From the NCBI GenBank assembly GCA_023418595.1, contig JAEZZI010000032.1:1-24048 (forward strand): DNA of 24,048 nt, written 5' to 3'. Below the pieces are notes generated by a model. The model was not told the DNA's origin, ran no database searches, and saw only the letters and a list, made by a program, of their open reading frames with translations. Below, piece by piece: positions 14,969 to 23,543 of the stretch. The translations under genes were made by a program, and so were the position numbers. Every line of letters starts with the position of its first letter. Position 1 is the first letter of the stretch. Source of the DNA: Pseudomonadota bacterium (lineage in GTDB: Bacteria; Pseudomonadota; Alphaproteobacteria; Sphingomonadales; Sphingomonadaceae).

Positions 14969-16626
14969 CGCACTTGTCGATTTCGAACCGCATCCTGGCG
15001 GGGTTTGCCGCCATCACTCTGTTGCTGGCGTTGCTCGGCGGTTTCGCGCTGCTCCAGTTGAGCAACGTCAACGAGACGGTCGAACGTATCGTCGAACGCG
15101 ATGTTGCCGCAGTGGACCAGGTCGATCGCGTGACCACCGCCGAGGCGGCGATGCGAGAAGCGCGGCTGTCCGCGGTCATCGCCTTTCTGTCGGGGCGCGG
15201 CGGCATCGATGCGTTTAGCACCTGGCAAGGTCGGTTGAACGCTGCCGAAACCGAACTCGATCGCGTGCGGGCGTTGGTGATGAATTATCAGGCAAGCGCG
15301 ATCAGCAGCGAGCGCGCGGCGTTGTGGCGGAACATGACTGACCAATCGGCTCAGGCCGAAGCGGCATTCGAACGGTTGCGTGCCAACAGCGTGGCGCAGT
15401 TCGATGCGATGCGCGCAGGTGCAGCCGATCAGGTTCAGGCACGCGGCGTCGCGATCGATCGCGATCATCAGCAGTTCATCGGATCCACCCGCGCGATGCG
15501 CACCACGCTGGACAATGCGATCAGTGCCGGGCAGCGCACGATCGACGAAAGCTATTCGACGACGCGTACCTCGATCCTGATTGGGCTATTCCTTGCAATC
15601 GGCATCGCTATCGTCATCGCCTGGGCCATCCGCCAGTCTATCACAGGGCCTTTGAACGAATTCATGGGCTTTGTCGGACGGGTGGGCCAGGGCGACCTGA
15701 CCGTCACGGCCAACGCTTCGGGCAGGGACGAACTGGGGCAGTTGGGCACAACCCTCAACGCGATGGTGGAGGGGTTGCGAGAAATTGCACGGCAAAGCCG
15801 GTCCGCGACCGAAAACCTGAATGCGGCGGCGAACGAAATCCGTGCATCGACCCAGGAACAGGCCGCTTCGGTCGAGGAACAGCTTGCCGCAGTGCAGGAA
15901 ACCGCCGCCACGGTCGACGAAATCACCCATTCGGGCAGCCAGATCACCCGCCGCGCGCAGGAAGTGATCGCCGCGGCTCAAGCGACCGCGCAGGTCAGCG
16001 AAGGCGGGATAACCGCAGTCGACGAAACCGGCCGGGCGATGGACGCGATCCGCGAACAGGCCGAAGCCGTCGCGCAGAACATCGTCGCCCTGTCCGAAAA
16101 GACCCAGGCGATCGGCGACATCATTGCCACCGTCAACGACGTGTCCGAACGATCGCACCTGCTGGCGCTCAACGCGTCGATCGAGGCGGCGGCGGCGGGC
16201 GAACAGGGCCGCAGCTTCGCGATCGTGGCGGCCGAAATGAAAACGCTCGCCGATCAGGCGAAGGGTGCGACGCGCAATGTCCGCGCGATCCTGGGCGATG
16301 TTCAGCGCGGTATCACCGCATCGGTGATGCTGACCGAGGAAGCGGTAAAGCGGGTCGCATCGGGCAAGGAACGCACCGACGCCAGCCAGGCGGCGATCGA
16401 GGAACTGGCCGTCCGCATCCAAGAAAGCGTCCAGACCTTCCAGCAGATCGTGGCATCGACCAACCAGCAGCAGATCGGCATCGAACAGGTGACGATCGCG
16501 CTCCAGAATATTCGCCAGGCCAGCCAGCAGACCGCGGCCAGCACCCGTCAGCTCGACCAGGCGGCGGGCGACCTGACCCAACTGTCGGGGAAGCTGGTGG
16601 GGCTGACTGCCCGCTACCGGCTGTGA
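14965..16626 (+). CDS. Methyl-accepting chemotaxis protein (transmembrane chemoreceptor)
   Basis: A 553-residue receptor. Transmembrane helix 1 is about residues 10-32, followed by a helical periplasmic sensor of about 165 residues that looks like a four-helix bundle. Helix 2 is about 203-223, then a HAMP domain (about 224-276) and the long antiparallel cytoplasmic signalling bundle. The conserved hairpin tip, SHLLALNASIEAAAAGEQGR (397-416) followed by SFAIVAAEMKTLADQA, differs from the flagellar consensus mainly by SERSHLLALNAS in place of the usual QTNLLALNAA. Runs rich in Q/E/A in the two methylation helices supply CheR/CheB sites. There is no C-terminal NWETF-like pentapeptide; the protein ends TARYRL. 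It is the only receptor here, so it is probably the dedicated input of the cluster. Ligand unknown. Confidence 0.94.
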   Translation: MTHLSISNRILAGFAAITLLLALLGGFALLQLSNVNETVERIVERDVAAVDQVDRVTTAEAAMREARLSAVIAFLSGRGGIDAFSTWQGRLNAAETELDRVRALVMNYQASAISSERAALWRNMTDQSAQAEAAFERLRANSVAQFDAMRAGAADQVQARGVAIDRDHQQFIGSTRAMRTTLDNAISAGQRTIDESYSTTRTSILIGLFLAIGIAIVIAWAIRQSITGPLNEFMGFVGRVGQGDLTVTANASGRDELGQLGTTLNAMVEGLREIARQSRSATENLNAAANEIRASTQEQAASVEEQLAAVQETAATVDEITHSGSQITRRAQEVIAAAQATAQVSEGGITAVDETGRAMDAIREQAEAVAQNIVALSEKTQAIGDIIATVNDVSERSHLLALNASIEAAAAGEQGRSFAIVAAEMKTLADQAKGATRNVRAILGDVQRGITASVMLTEEAVKRVASGKERTDASQAAIEELAVRIQESVQTFQQIVASTNQQQIGIEQVTIALQNIRQASQQTAASTRQLDQAAGDLTQLSGKLVGLTARYRL

Positions 16627-16638
16627 GCCGACGCTGAC

Positions 16639-18651
16639 GTGGACGATCTACGCGCCGCGCTGCTTGCCGCTTTCGAGGTGGAACTTGCCGAGCATCTCTC
16701 GGCGGTACGTTTTGCGCTGGGCGATGCGGCGGCGGGGCGTCCTGTCGATATCAAGGATGCGAGCAGGCGCGCGCACAGCCTGAAGGGCGCAGCGCGCGCG
16801 GTCGAGCAACCCGAAACCGAAGCGCTTGCGCATCAGGCGGAGGAATGGCTGCTGGCGGTCGAGGCGGGCGAGCGACCATTTGATGCCGCGCTGATCGCCG
16901 ACCTGCGCGCGCTGTTCGACCGCATCGAGGACAGCGCCAGCGGCAAGGCGGCGGATGCGCCGGTGGTCGAACCCGCTGCGGCGGAGCGGCTGCGCGTCGA
17001 TGTCGCACATCTCGAACGCCTGTCGCGTGCACTGGGTGAATTGTCGGTCGAGACCCGGGACGGCGCCGGGTTGGACGAGGCGCTGGGCGATGTTCAGGCG
17101 GAGTTGATCGCGCTGGTACGGCTCGCCGAGGGCGGACGAACGGGCGAGGTTGCGCGGCGATTGTCGCGGGTGACTCAAGAGGTCGGTCGACTTCGGTCTT
17201 ACGAGGCGCGGCGGCGCGAACGGCTCGACCGCGCGACGATGACTATCGAACATGATGCCGAGCGGATGCTGCTGTCGCCGGTCGATAGCCTGTTCGACGG
17301 TCACGAGCGGATGGTCCGCGAAATCGCCGTAGATGAAGGGAAGCAGGCGACGCTGGTGGTTGAGCGCGGCAAAGCGGAGGCCGATCGCCGCGTGCTGGCG
17401 GCGCTGCGCGAACCGGTGCTGCATATGCTGCGTAACGCCGTCGATCACGGTATCGAAACCCCCGATGCGCGGACAAAAGCAGGCAAGCCGGAAACAGGCG
17501 AAGTCCACGCGTCCGCATGGGTCGAGGCCGGGCGGCTGACGCTGACGATCACCGACGATGGCCGTGGCCTCGACTATGATGTGATCCATGCGCGTGCGCG
17601 CGCCGCCGGATTGGTCGCGACCGATGCACCGCGCCCGCGCGACGCCGATCTGCGCGCGCTCATCTTTGCGCAAGGATTCTCGACCGCCGCCGCGGTTGGT
17701 CGGCTGTCGGGACGAGGCATCGGCCTGTCGGTGGTGGCGGAGGCGGCTCGACGGCTGCACGGCTGGGTTCAGATCGCGCCGACGGCGCAAGGTGGCACAC
17801 GCATCACCCTGTCGGTCCCCGCCGCGCTGACCCGGCAAAGCCTGTTGTTCGCCGAAGCGGCGGGCGAAGTCTATGGTATTCCGGCAAGCGCGGTCGCGCA
17901 AATGCGGCGAATAGAACGCGCTGCAATCGAGCGCAGCGAAGGCGCCGATCTGGTGATGATCGACGGCGACGCGGTGCCGCTCGTCTCGCTCGCCGGGCTG
18001 GTCGGTCGCGCGGGCGAGGTTGCCGATGCCGAACGCTATCCCGCGCTGATACTCAAATCGGGCGACGAGCGCCGGGCGGTGATCGTCGATGCGCTGCTCG
18101 ACGTCCGCGCGGTGATCCTGGGCGATCCGACCGCGATCGCCGCCGACGCGCCGCTCGTCTATGGCACCGCGCTATACGACGGCTCGCTGGCGATCGTGCT
18201 CAGCCCTGCCGCGCTGATCGCCACCGGCTCTGCGCAGCCGCTCGCCGCGCGCTTCGTTGCCAAAGCGGCAGTCGAGCGCGTGCAGCGCACGATCCTGGTG
18301 GTGGACGATTCGATCACCACCCGCACACTGGAAAAGACCATTCTCGAAGGCCAGGGATACCGCGTATTGGTCGATGTCGATGGCCTTGCCGGGCTGGAGC
18401 GGCTGCGGTCGGGGCTGGAGCGGATCGACTTGGTCGTCGCCGATGTCGAAATGCCCCGGATGGACGGTTTCGCGCTTTTGTCGGCGATACGGAACGATCC
18501 CGCGCTCAAATCGCTTCCCGTCGTCATGATGACCTCTCGCAACAGTCCCGACGATGTGGAGCGCGGATTATCGCTCGGGGCCGACGCCTATGTTACCAAG
18601 CAGGAATTCGACCAGGGCACGCTGATTTCCGTTGTCCAGCAATTGATCTGA
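16639..18651 (+). CDS. cheA: CheA-type histidine kinase fused to a receiver domain
   Basis: A 670-residue CheA-CheY hybrid. The P1 HPt domain spans about 1-100, with phosphoryl-acceptor His46 in RRAHSLKGAARAV. A P2 domain is absent. The P3/P4 kinase region is about 115-395: N box HMLRNAVDHGIE (N266), TDDGRGLD (305-312) and GRGIGLSVV (358-366). The CheW-like P5 is about 397-530. A complete receiver is at about 550-670, with D556/D557, phospho-acceptor D602, T632 and K654. This layout is that of WspE and FrzE. The internal receiver can act as phosphate sink or relay. The start is GTG, 12 nt after the mcp stop, the only non-overlapping junction of the operon. The stop overlaps cheB by one base. 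Confidence 0.94.
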   Translation: MDDLRAALLAAFEVELAEHLSAVRFALGDAAAGRPVDIKDASRRAHSLKGAARAVEQPETEALAHQAEEWLLAVEAGERPFDAALIADLRALFDRIEDSASGKAADAPVVEPAAAERLRVDVAHLERLSRALGELSVETRDGAGLDEALGDVQAELIALVRLAEGGRTGEVARRLSRVTQEVGRLRSYEARRRERLDRATMTIEHDAERMLLSPVDSLFDGHERMVREIAVDEGKQATLVVERGKAEADRRVLAALREPVLHMLRNAVDHGIETPDARTKAGKPETGEVHASAWVEAGRLTLTITDDGRGLDYDVIHARARAAGLVATDAPRPRDADLRALIFAQGFSTAAAVGRLSGRGIGLSVVAEAARRLHGWVQIAPTAQGGTRITLSVPAALTRQSLLFAEAAGEVYGIPASAVAQMRRIERAAIERSEGADLVMIDGDAVPLVSLAGLVGRAGEVADAERYPALILKSGDERRAVIVDALLDVRAVILGDPTAIAADAPLVYGTALYDGSLAIVLSPAALIATGSAQPLAARFVAKAAVERVQRTILVVDDSITTRTLEKTILEGQGYRVLVDVDGLAGLERLRSGLERIDLVVADVEMPRMDGFALLSAIRNDPALKSLPVVMMTSRNSPDDVERGLSLGADAYVTKQEFDQGTLISVVQQLI

Positions 18652-19682
18652 TGACCAAGCCCCGCCCCATCCGGGTGATGATCGTCGAGGATTCGGCGGT
18701 CGTCCGCACGCTCCTGACCCATATCGTCACCGCTGATTCGCGGCTGACGGTCGCTTCCGCCGTGTCGTCGGCGGAAGAGGCGATCGCGGCGCTGCCCGCG
18801 GTCCGACCCGACGTGATTTCGATGGACATCCGGCTTCCGGGCATCGATGGACTAGAGGCGACGCGGCGCATCATGACCGATCAGCCGACGCCAATCGTCG
18901 TGATTTCGGCGAGCATCGACAAGAAATCGCTCAAAAGCACGATGGACTCACTCAGCGCGGGCGCGCTGGCGGTGGTTGAAAAGCCAGTCGGCACCGGCAA
19001 TGCCGATTATGCAGGCATCGCGCGCGAAATCTGTACCCAGCTGGTGATTATGAGCCAGGTCGCGGTGGTCCGCCACCGCATCCGCCCGCGCCTGACGCCC
19101 GCGGTGAACGGCGCCGCCGCCAAGCCGTCCGAAATGATTCTGTGCGCCGCATCAACCGGCGGGCCACAGGCGCTGGCCAAGCTGTTCGGCGGGCTTGATG
19201 CGCTGCCGCTGCCGGTTCTCCTCGTTCAGCATATGGGCGCGGCATTCATGGACGGGTTCGCCACCTGGCTCGACAGCGTCGTGCCGCAGCGCGTGGTGAT
19301 CGGCGAAGTAGGCGTCGAGCCGCAGGCCAATACGATCTATGTCGCGCCAGGCGACCGGCACATGCGACTGGCGCCGGACGGACGCATCGCGATTTCGGGC
19401 ACGGCGCCGGTCGGCGGCCAGCGTCCCTCGGCGACGGTTCTTTTCGAGAGCGCGGCAGAAGCGCTCGACGGCGCGGCGCTGGGGATCGTGCTGACCGGCA
19501 TGGGCGAGGATGGTGGCGCGGGCGTCGCCAAGCTCAAATCGCTCGGCGGGTCGGTGATTGCCGAACATGAAAATTCCGCCGTGGTGTACGGCATGCCCGC
19601 GGCGGCGGTGCGCGCAGGCGCGCTAGCCCTGCCGCTGGAGTTGATGCCCGCACATGTTCGCCGGATACTGGCCCGGACATGA
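18651..19682 (+). CDS. cheB: CheB chemoreceptor glutamate methylesterase/deamidase
   Basis: A 343-residue response regulator with an N-terminal receiver (about 7-125: E13, D14, phospho-acceptor D59, S87, K111) and a C-terminal methylesterase domain (about 158-343). The catalytic triad is visible: S168 in CAASTGG, H194 in VQHMG and D287 in GMGEDGG. It removes methyl groups from the receptor when phosphorylated by CheA, opposing CheR; this is the WspF position. The ATG overlaps the cheA stop (TGATG), and its own stop overlaps the next kinase (ATGA). Intact and of usual length. Confidence 0.95.
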   Translation: MTKPRPIRVMIVEDSAVVRTLLTHIVTADSRLTVASAVSSAEEAIAALPAVRPDVISMDIRLPGIDGLEATRRIMTDQPTPIVVISASIDKKSLKSTMDSLSAGALAVVEKPVGTGNADYAGIAREICTQLVIMSQVAVVRHRIRPRLTPAVNGAAAKPSEMILCAASTGGPQALAKLFGGLDALPLPVLLVQHMGAAFMDGFATWLDSVVPQRVVIGEVGVEPQANTIYVAPGDRHMRLAPDGRIAISGTAPVGGQRPSATVLFESAAEALDGAALGIVLTGMGEDGGAGVAKLKSLGGSVIAEHENSAVVYGMPAAAVRAGALALPLELMPAHVRRILART

Positions 19683-21310
19683 GCGATCCGCGCATCCTGT
19701 TGGTCGAGGATTCGGACACTCAGGCGCTGCAGTTCCAGCATCTGGTGGGGCGTCAGGGTTTCGCGGTCGAGCGCGCGGCCAGCGCCGAAGATGCATTGGC
19801 GATGCTCAATGCGGGCACCCCGGACCTGTTGGTGGTCGATTACCGGCTTCCCGGTATGAACGGCGACGAACTGGTTCGGATGGTACGTCAGTCGGCGGCG
19901 ACGCGTACGTTGCCGATCCTGATGTTGACCGGCGACGCAGCCAGCGAAGTCGAGCGCCAGGGACTCGATAGCGGCGCGAACGTCTATGTCCCCAAGACCA
20001 GCGGCACTGAAATCGTCGTGTCGCGGATGCGCGCGCTTTTGCGGCAACGCCGCGCGACCGCCGCCGGGGTCGCCGATGTCGATGGCGCGCTGCGCGCCGC
20101 ACGGCTGTTGGTCATCGGTGCCAGCGAAGCCGACCGCGACATCCTGGCAGAGGTCATCGCAAGCGCCGGTTATGAAGCGCATTTCGCCGCCACCTGCGAC
20201 GAGGTTTTCGCCAGTCTCGATGCGCATGTGCACGACTGCGTGATCGTCGATCTGGCGAGCGAAGGCGATGCGCTCGGCGTGATCCGCGCGCTCGATGCGC
20301 GCCGCACCGATCAGGCCGCGGGGTTCGAGATCGTGGCGCTGGCCGCCGACGCACGGAATGATTTGATGATCGTCGCACTGGGTGCGGGCGCTGATGACGT
20401 TCTGCCGCGCGACGGTGACCGAGAAATGCTGGTCGTCCGCCTGCGCGCAACGGTGCGCCGCAAGCTCGCCCGCGACGAAGAAATGCGCGCCGCCGCGCGT
20501 GAGCGCGAACGCGTGCTCGAACTCGACTACGCCCGCGCTAAGGCGGAGACCGCCGCAGCTCTTGCAGCCGCCAATGCGCGGTTACAGGAAACCCAGGCGC
20601 AGCTCGTCCAGTCGGCGAAGATGGCGTCGCTGGGCGAGTTGGTCGCGGGCATCGCACACGAGATCAACAACCCGCTCGCCTTCATCCTCGCCCACCAATC
20701 CACCGTCGAACGCGCGATCGAAGGGGCACGGACGAGCGAAGGCGAGGATCGCGACGCTCGGCTGGCCAAGGCGACCGACCGGCTGGAATCCATGCGAACC
20801 GGGTTGGTCCGAATCCAGGATCTGGTGATCAAGCTTCGCCGATTCTCCCGTCTCGACGACGAATCGACCGAACTCGACGTACCCGAGGCGATCGACGCGG
20901 TGCTGGCATTGCTCGCGCCCAAGCTGGGAAACATCGTGGTCGATCGCGACTATGCCGCGCCGCCGATGCTCACCTGTTCGCCCGCGCTGATCAATCAGGT
21001 GGTGATGAACTTGGTCGCCAATGCCGCCGATGCGGTGCCCGAGGGCACCGGTGCGATCCGTATCGCGACGTCGATCGCTGATCGCGAATACAGCATTGCG
21101 GTCGGTGATAATGGTCCCGGCATCCCCGATGCCGTCGCGGAGCGGATTTTCGAACCCTTCTTCACCACTAAGCCTGTCGGATCGGGCACTGGACTTGGCC
21201 TTGCGATTGCCTACGGGATTGTCCAGTCGCATGGTGGATCAATCCGGATAGACAAATCGGTCGCCGGAGGAGCCGAATTCACGATCATGATACCTTGTAC
21301 GCCGCAATGA
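19679..21310 (+). CDS. REC-REC-histidine kinase (CheS3-like), second receiver degenerate
   Basis: A 543-residue soluble protein. Receiver 1 (about 4-122) is complete: E10/D11, phospho-acceptor D54 in VVDYRLPG, T84 and K106. Receiver 2 (about 141-258) keeps D191 but has G147/A148 where the acidic pair should be, A222 for the Thr/Ser, and R244 for the invariant lysine, so it is probably not phosphorylated. A coiled coil (about 265-315) leads to a HisKA domain with H327 in GIAHEINNPLA and an ATPase domain: NLVANAADA (444-452), DNGPGIPD (477-484) and GTGLGLAI (503-510). There is no transmembrane segment or own sensor. Lying directly after cheB, it takes the place of the output regulator (WspR) and resembles CheS3 of the Rhodospirillum centenum Che3 cluster, which is controlled by CheA3. 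That receiver 1 is CheA's target is inference. Confidence 0.9.
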   Translation: MSDPRILLVEDSDTQALQFQHLVGRQGFAVERAASAEDALAMLNAGTPDLLVVDYRLPGMNGDELVRMVRQSAATRTLPILMLTGDAASEVERQGLDSGANVYVPKTSGTEIVVSRMRALLRQRRATAAGVADVDGALRAARLLVIGASEADRDILAEVIASAGYEAHFAATCDEVFASLDAHVHDCVIVDLASEGDALGVIRALDARRTDQAAGFEIVALAADARNDLMIVALGAGADDVLPRDGDREMLVVRLRATVRRKLARDEEMRAAARERERVLELDYARAKAETAAALAAANARLQETQAQLVQSAKMASLGELVAGIAHEINNPLAFILAHQSTVERAIEGARTSEGEDRDARLAKATDRLESMRTGLVRIQDLVIKLRRFSRLDDESTELDVPEAIDAVLALLAPKLGNIVVDRDYAAPPMLTCSPALINQVVMNLVANAADAVPEGTGAIRIATSIADREYSIAVGDNGPGIPDAVAERIFEPFFTTKPVGSGTGLGLAIAYGIVQSHGGSIRIDKSVAGGAEFTIMIPCTPQ

Positions 21311-23124
21311 CCGACGCCCCCCACCCCCGTCGCACCCTACTGGTCGTCGATGACGAGGCTGACATCACGGTCGCTCTGACTGACCTGTTCGAGGATCGCT
21401 TCCGCGTGCGCGCGACCACCAGCCCGCGCGAGGCGCTGCGCTGGCTGGCCGAGGATCACTCTATTGCGGTGATCCTGTCCGACCAGCGGATGCCCGACAT
21501 GCCAGGCAACATATTCCTTGCCGAAGCCCGGAAGATCAGCGATGCGGAATCGATCCTGCTGACTGGTTATGCCGACCTTTCGGCGGTGGCATCCGCTGTC
21601 AATCTGGGCGCGATTTCGGGCTATGTCCCCAAACCATGGGAATCCGAAGCGCTGGTCGCAATGGTCGAGGCCGCCGCTGAACGCGTGGCGCTTCGCGATG
21701 CACTGGCGTTTGAGCGTGGCGTCTATCGCGCACTGGTGGACGGAAGCGCGGATGCGGTTTCCGTCATCGATACCTCGCTCGCCACATTGCGCGGCAATGC
21801 GGCGTACACGCTGATGGTCTCGGCGCGACCGGATGACGAATCGGCGGATCGTGCGGCCCTGGCCAATGGCTATTCAGATAGCGAGCGCGAGTGGACCGAC
21901 AATGCTGGCGATAGCCGCTGGACACGCACACAGCGCATACCCTTTGAGGGAAAACAGGGCAAACGCTACCTGCTCCGCATCGAAAGCGACGAGACTGAGC
22001 GTCGCCTTGCCGAACGCAAGTTGCATCAGGGCGAAAAACTTCAGTCTCTCGGCACGCTGGCGGGCGGGATTGCCCATGATTTCAACAATCTGCTTGCGAT
22101 CGTCGTCGGCAACCTAGATTTGGCAAAACGCAGCCTCGCCGACCCTGCCCGGCTAAGCAAGTTACTTGAACGAGCCTACGACGCCGCCCAACGCGGAACT
22201 GCGGTCAGCCGTCGCCTACTAAGTTTCAGCCGCCATGGTAACGGTGATGCTAAGCGCTTTAATCCGCGTGATACGATCATTGATCTAAGCGATCTTCTTT
22301 CGCAGGCGATGCAAAATCGCGCGAGGATCGCACTAGATATCGATCCCGAAACTTGGCCGGTGAAGGCTGATCCGGGACAATTTGAGCTGGCGTTGTTGAA
22401 CTTGTGCATTAACGCGCGCGACGCAATGCCCGGAGGGGGCACGGTCACAATCCGCACACGCAACATGCGCGCTAATCCCGCACGCCTCGATTTTTCGGAC
22501 GATCATGTGTGGATCGCCGTCGTCGATCAAGGCGACGGTATTTCACCGGAGATCCAAGCGCGCATTTTCGAGCCTTTTTTTACGACCAAACCGCACGGAG
22601 TCGGAACTGGGCTCGGCTTGCCCATTGTTCGTGCGATGGCCCAAGCGGCAGGTGGCGATGTGCGTATTGAAAGCGAACTCGGCGATGGGGCGACGGTTGC
22701 AATGTGGCTGCCGCGCTGCGCTGCTGACCCTACGCCATTACATGTCGAGACCGAAATTACCGTTTTGCGGTCATTGCGCGTGCTTGTAGTTGAGGACGAT
22801 CCTGAGCTTTGCACAACCATCGCTTCGCAACTGGGCGAGATGGGGCATCAGACAATGAGTTGTGCATCCGCCGAGGAAGCGATCAAAGTCGCGAGCGCTG
22901 CAAAGTTCGATTTAATCGTCACCGATTTTGCTCTTCCTGGCATGAATGGAAGGCAGCTAATCGAACTAATAGCGACGTGCCAACCCGCAACGCGTTCGCT
23001 GCTAATCACTGGTTACGCGGCGGGCCCGCAATTAGTCGATCAAACCGTTTTAATGAAACCTTTTACCTCGCAACAATTGATGTCGGCGTTAGCAAATCTG
23101 TTCGCCGACGCACCCGCGCGCTGA
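21307..23124 (+). CDS. Hybrid histidine kinase REC-PAS-like-HisKA-HATPase-REC
   Basis: A 605-residue protein. The N-terminal receiver (about 9-125) carries D15/D16, phospho-acceptor D59 in SDQRMPDMPG, T86 and K109, in the style of HupR/RpfG receivers. A divergent PAS-like segment (about 137-228) ends in the ESDETERR linker. HisKA contains H257 in GGIAHDFNNLLA. The ATPase has NLCINARDAMP (365-375), VVDQGDGIS (405-413) and GTGLGLPI (433-440). A C-terminal receiver (about 490-602) has E496/D497/D498, D540, T568 and K584. The start is ATG 21307 with a 4-nt overlap; a TTG at 21295 is possible but would extend into the upstream frame. It has no membrane helix and so presumably takes its input from partner proteins. 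From about 22080 on, codon use is visibly less GC-rich, with several TTA codons that the earlier che genes avoid. Confidence 0.9.
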   Translation: MTDAPHPRRTLLVVDDEADITVALTDLFEDRFRVRATTSPREALRWLAEDHSIAVILSDQRMPDMPGNIFLAEARKISDAESILLTGYADLSAVASAVNLGAISGYVPKPWESEALVAMVEAAAERVALRDALAFERGVYRALVDGSADAVSVIDTSLATLRGNAAYTLMVSARPDDESADRAALANGYSDSEREWTDNAGDSRWTRTQRIPFEGKQGKRYLLRIESDETERRLAERKLHQGEKLQSLGTLAGGIAHDFNNLLAIVVGNLDLAKRSLADPARLSKLLERAYDAAQRGTAVSRRLLSFSRHGNGDAKRFNPRDTIIDLSDLLSQAMQNRARIALDIDPETWPVKADPGQFELALLNLCINARDAMPGGGTVTIRTRNMRANPARLDFSDDHVWIAVVDQGDGISPEIQARIFEPFFTTKPHGVGTGLGLPIVRAMAQAAGGDVRIESELGDGATVAMWLPRCAADPTPLHVETEITVLRSLRVLVVEDDPELCTTIASQLGEMGHQTMSCASAEEAIKVASAAKFDLIVTDFALPGMNGRQLIELIATCQPATRSLLITGYAAGPQLVDQTVLMKPFTSQQLMSALANLFADAPAR

Positions 23125-23455
23125 CAGGGGCCTGCGCGGTTAGGAAAGCAGTCTGAGAAATTGACATCTTTGAGACCTTTGTCGGTGGCGAGAATGGACC
23201 AATTCGACCGTGGCATTGAAGGCGCAAAGCCATCTTACGATCTGATTAAGTTGTTGGAAATGTCGAACTCCGCATCGCTCAGACGGCGGACTCAGCGGAG
23301 AGTCGTCGAACGATTTGCCCAACACAGGTTGCGATGGCGACGTTGGACGCGGCACGCAATTGGGAGATTACAACGGTGACATGGTAGCGGGAAACCTTTG
23401 GGCGCTAAGTGCGAAGACTCTAAGTTCGACTAAAGTCGTATAACCAGATTCACTT
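23125..23455. other. Intergenic region after the chemosensory operon
   Basis: I see no gene I would defend here. A frame at 23161-23379 starts with an ATT/TTG-like codon, lacks a ribosome-binding site and encodes an arginine-rich, low-complexity product. A GC-only 6-bp stem CCGCGC (23114-23119) / GCGCGG (23134-23139) straddles the stop codon of the last kinase but lacks a T-run, so it is at best a weak terminator. Confidence 0.4.
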
Positions 23456-23460
23456 TTGAC

Positions 23461-23489
23461 TTGAAACAAAGCTACTTTGCAGAGATTAT
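23461..23489 (+). promoter_or_regulatory. Sigma-70-type promoter for the DUF465 leader
   Basis: TTGAAA (23461-23466), a 17-nt spacer and GATTAT (23484-23489) form a good -35/-10 pair. Transcription would begin near 23495-23497, exactly where the P1 stem of the first leader motif begins. An overlapping TTGACT (23456-23461) would need a 22-nt spacer and is less likely. Confidence 0.5.
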
Positions 23490-23495
23490 CGCTCC

Positions 23496-23543
23496 GCGGG
23501 CCGGGCCCCTCTGGCGATCGATGTGATCGCGATGTCGGACCGC
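23496..23543 (+). promoter_or_regulatory. Structured leader RNA motif, copy 1 (upstream of DUF465 gene)
   Basis: P1 is GCGGGCCG (23496-23503) with CGGACCGC (23536-23543), 7 of 8 paired. Inside lies the conserved strand GGGCCCCTCTGG (23503-23514), a small hairpin CGATC-GATGT-GATCG (23515-23529), then the conserved CGATGTCGG (23530-23538). Copy 2 at 23844-23903 keeps both conserved strands exactly while the hairpin between them changes sequence and length. A second hairpin CGGG-TAATT-CCCG (23546-23558) follows. Because it precedes one gene here and terC in copy 2, it may be the 'terC' RNA motif reported by computational RNA searches in Alphaproteobacteria; I cannot recall that consensus well enough to confirm. 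The CCTCT of the conserved strand could pair with the downstream AGGAGG. Confidence 0.65.

Noticed and set aside
15586..16581. Minus-strand frame of 331 codons opposite the chemoreceptor
   Set aside because: Antisense shadow of the MCP signalling bundle; low-complexity product without motifs or ribosome-binding site.
16648..17901. Minus-strand frame of 417 codons opposite cheA
   Set aside because: Shadow of cheA, whose HPt and kinase motifs are all on the plus strand.
23161..23379. Open frame of 72 codons after the chemosensory operon
   Set aside because: Poor start, no Shine-Dalgarno sequence, arginine-rich low-complexity product.
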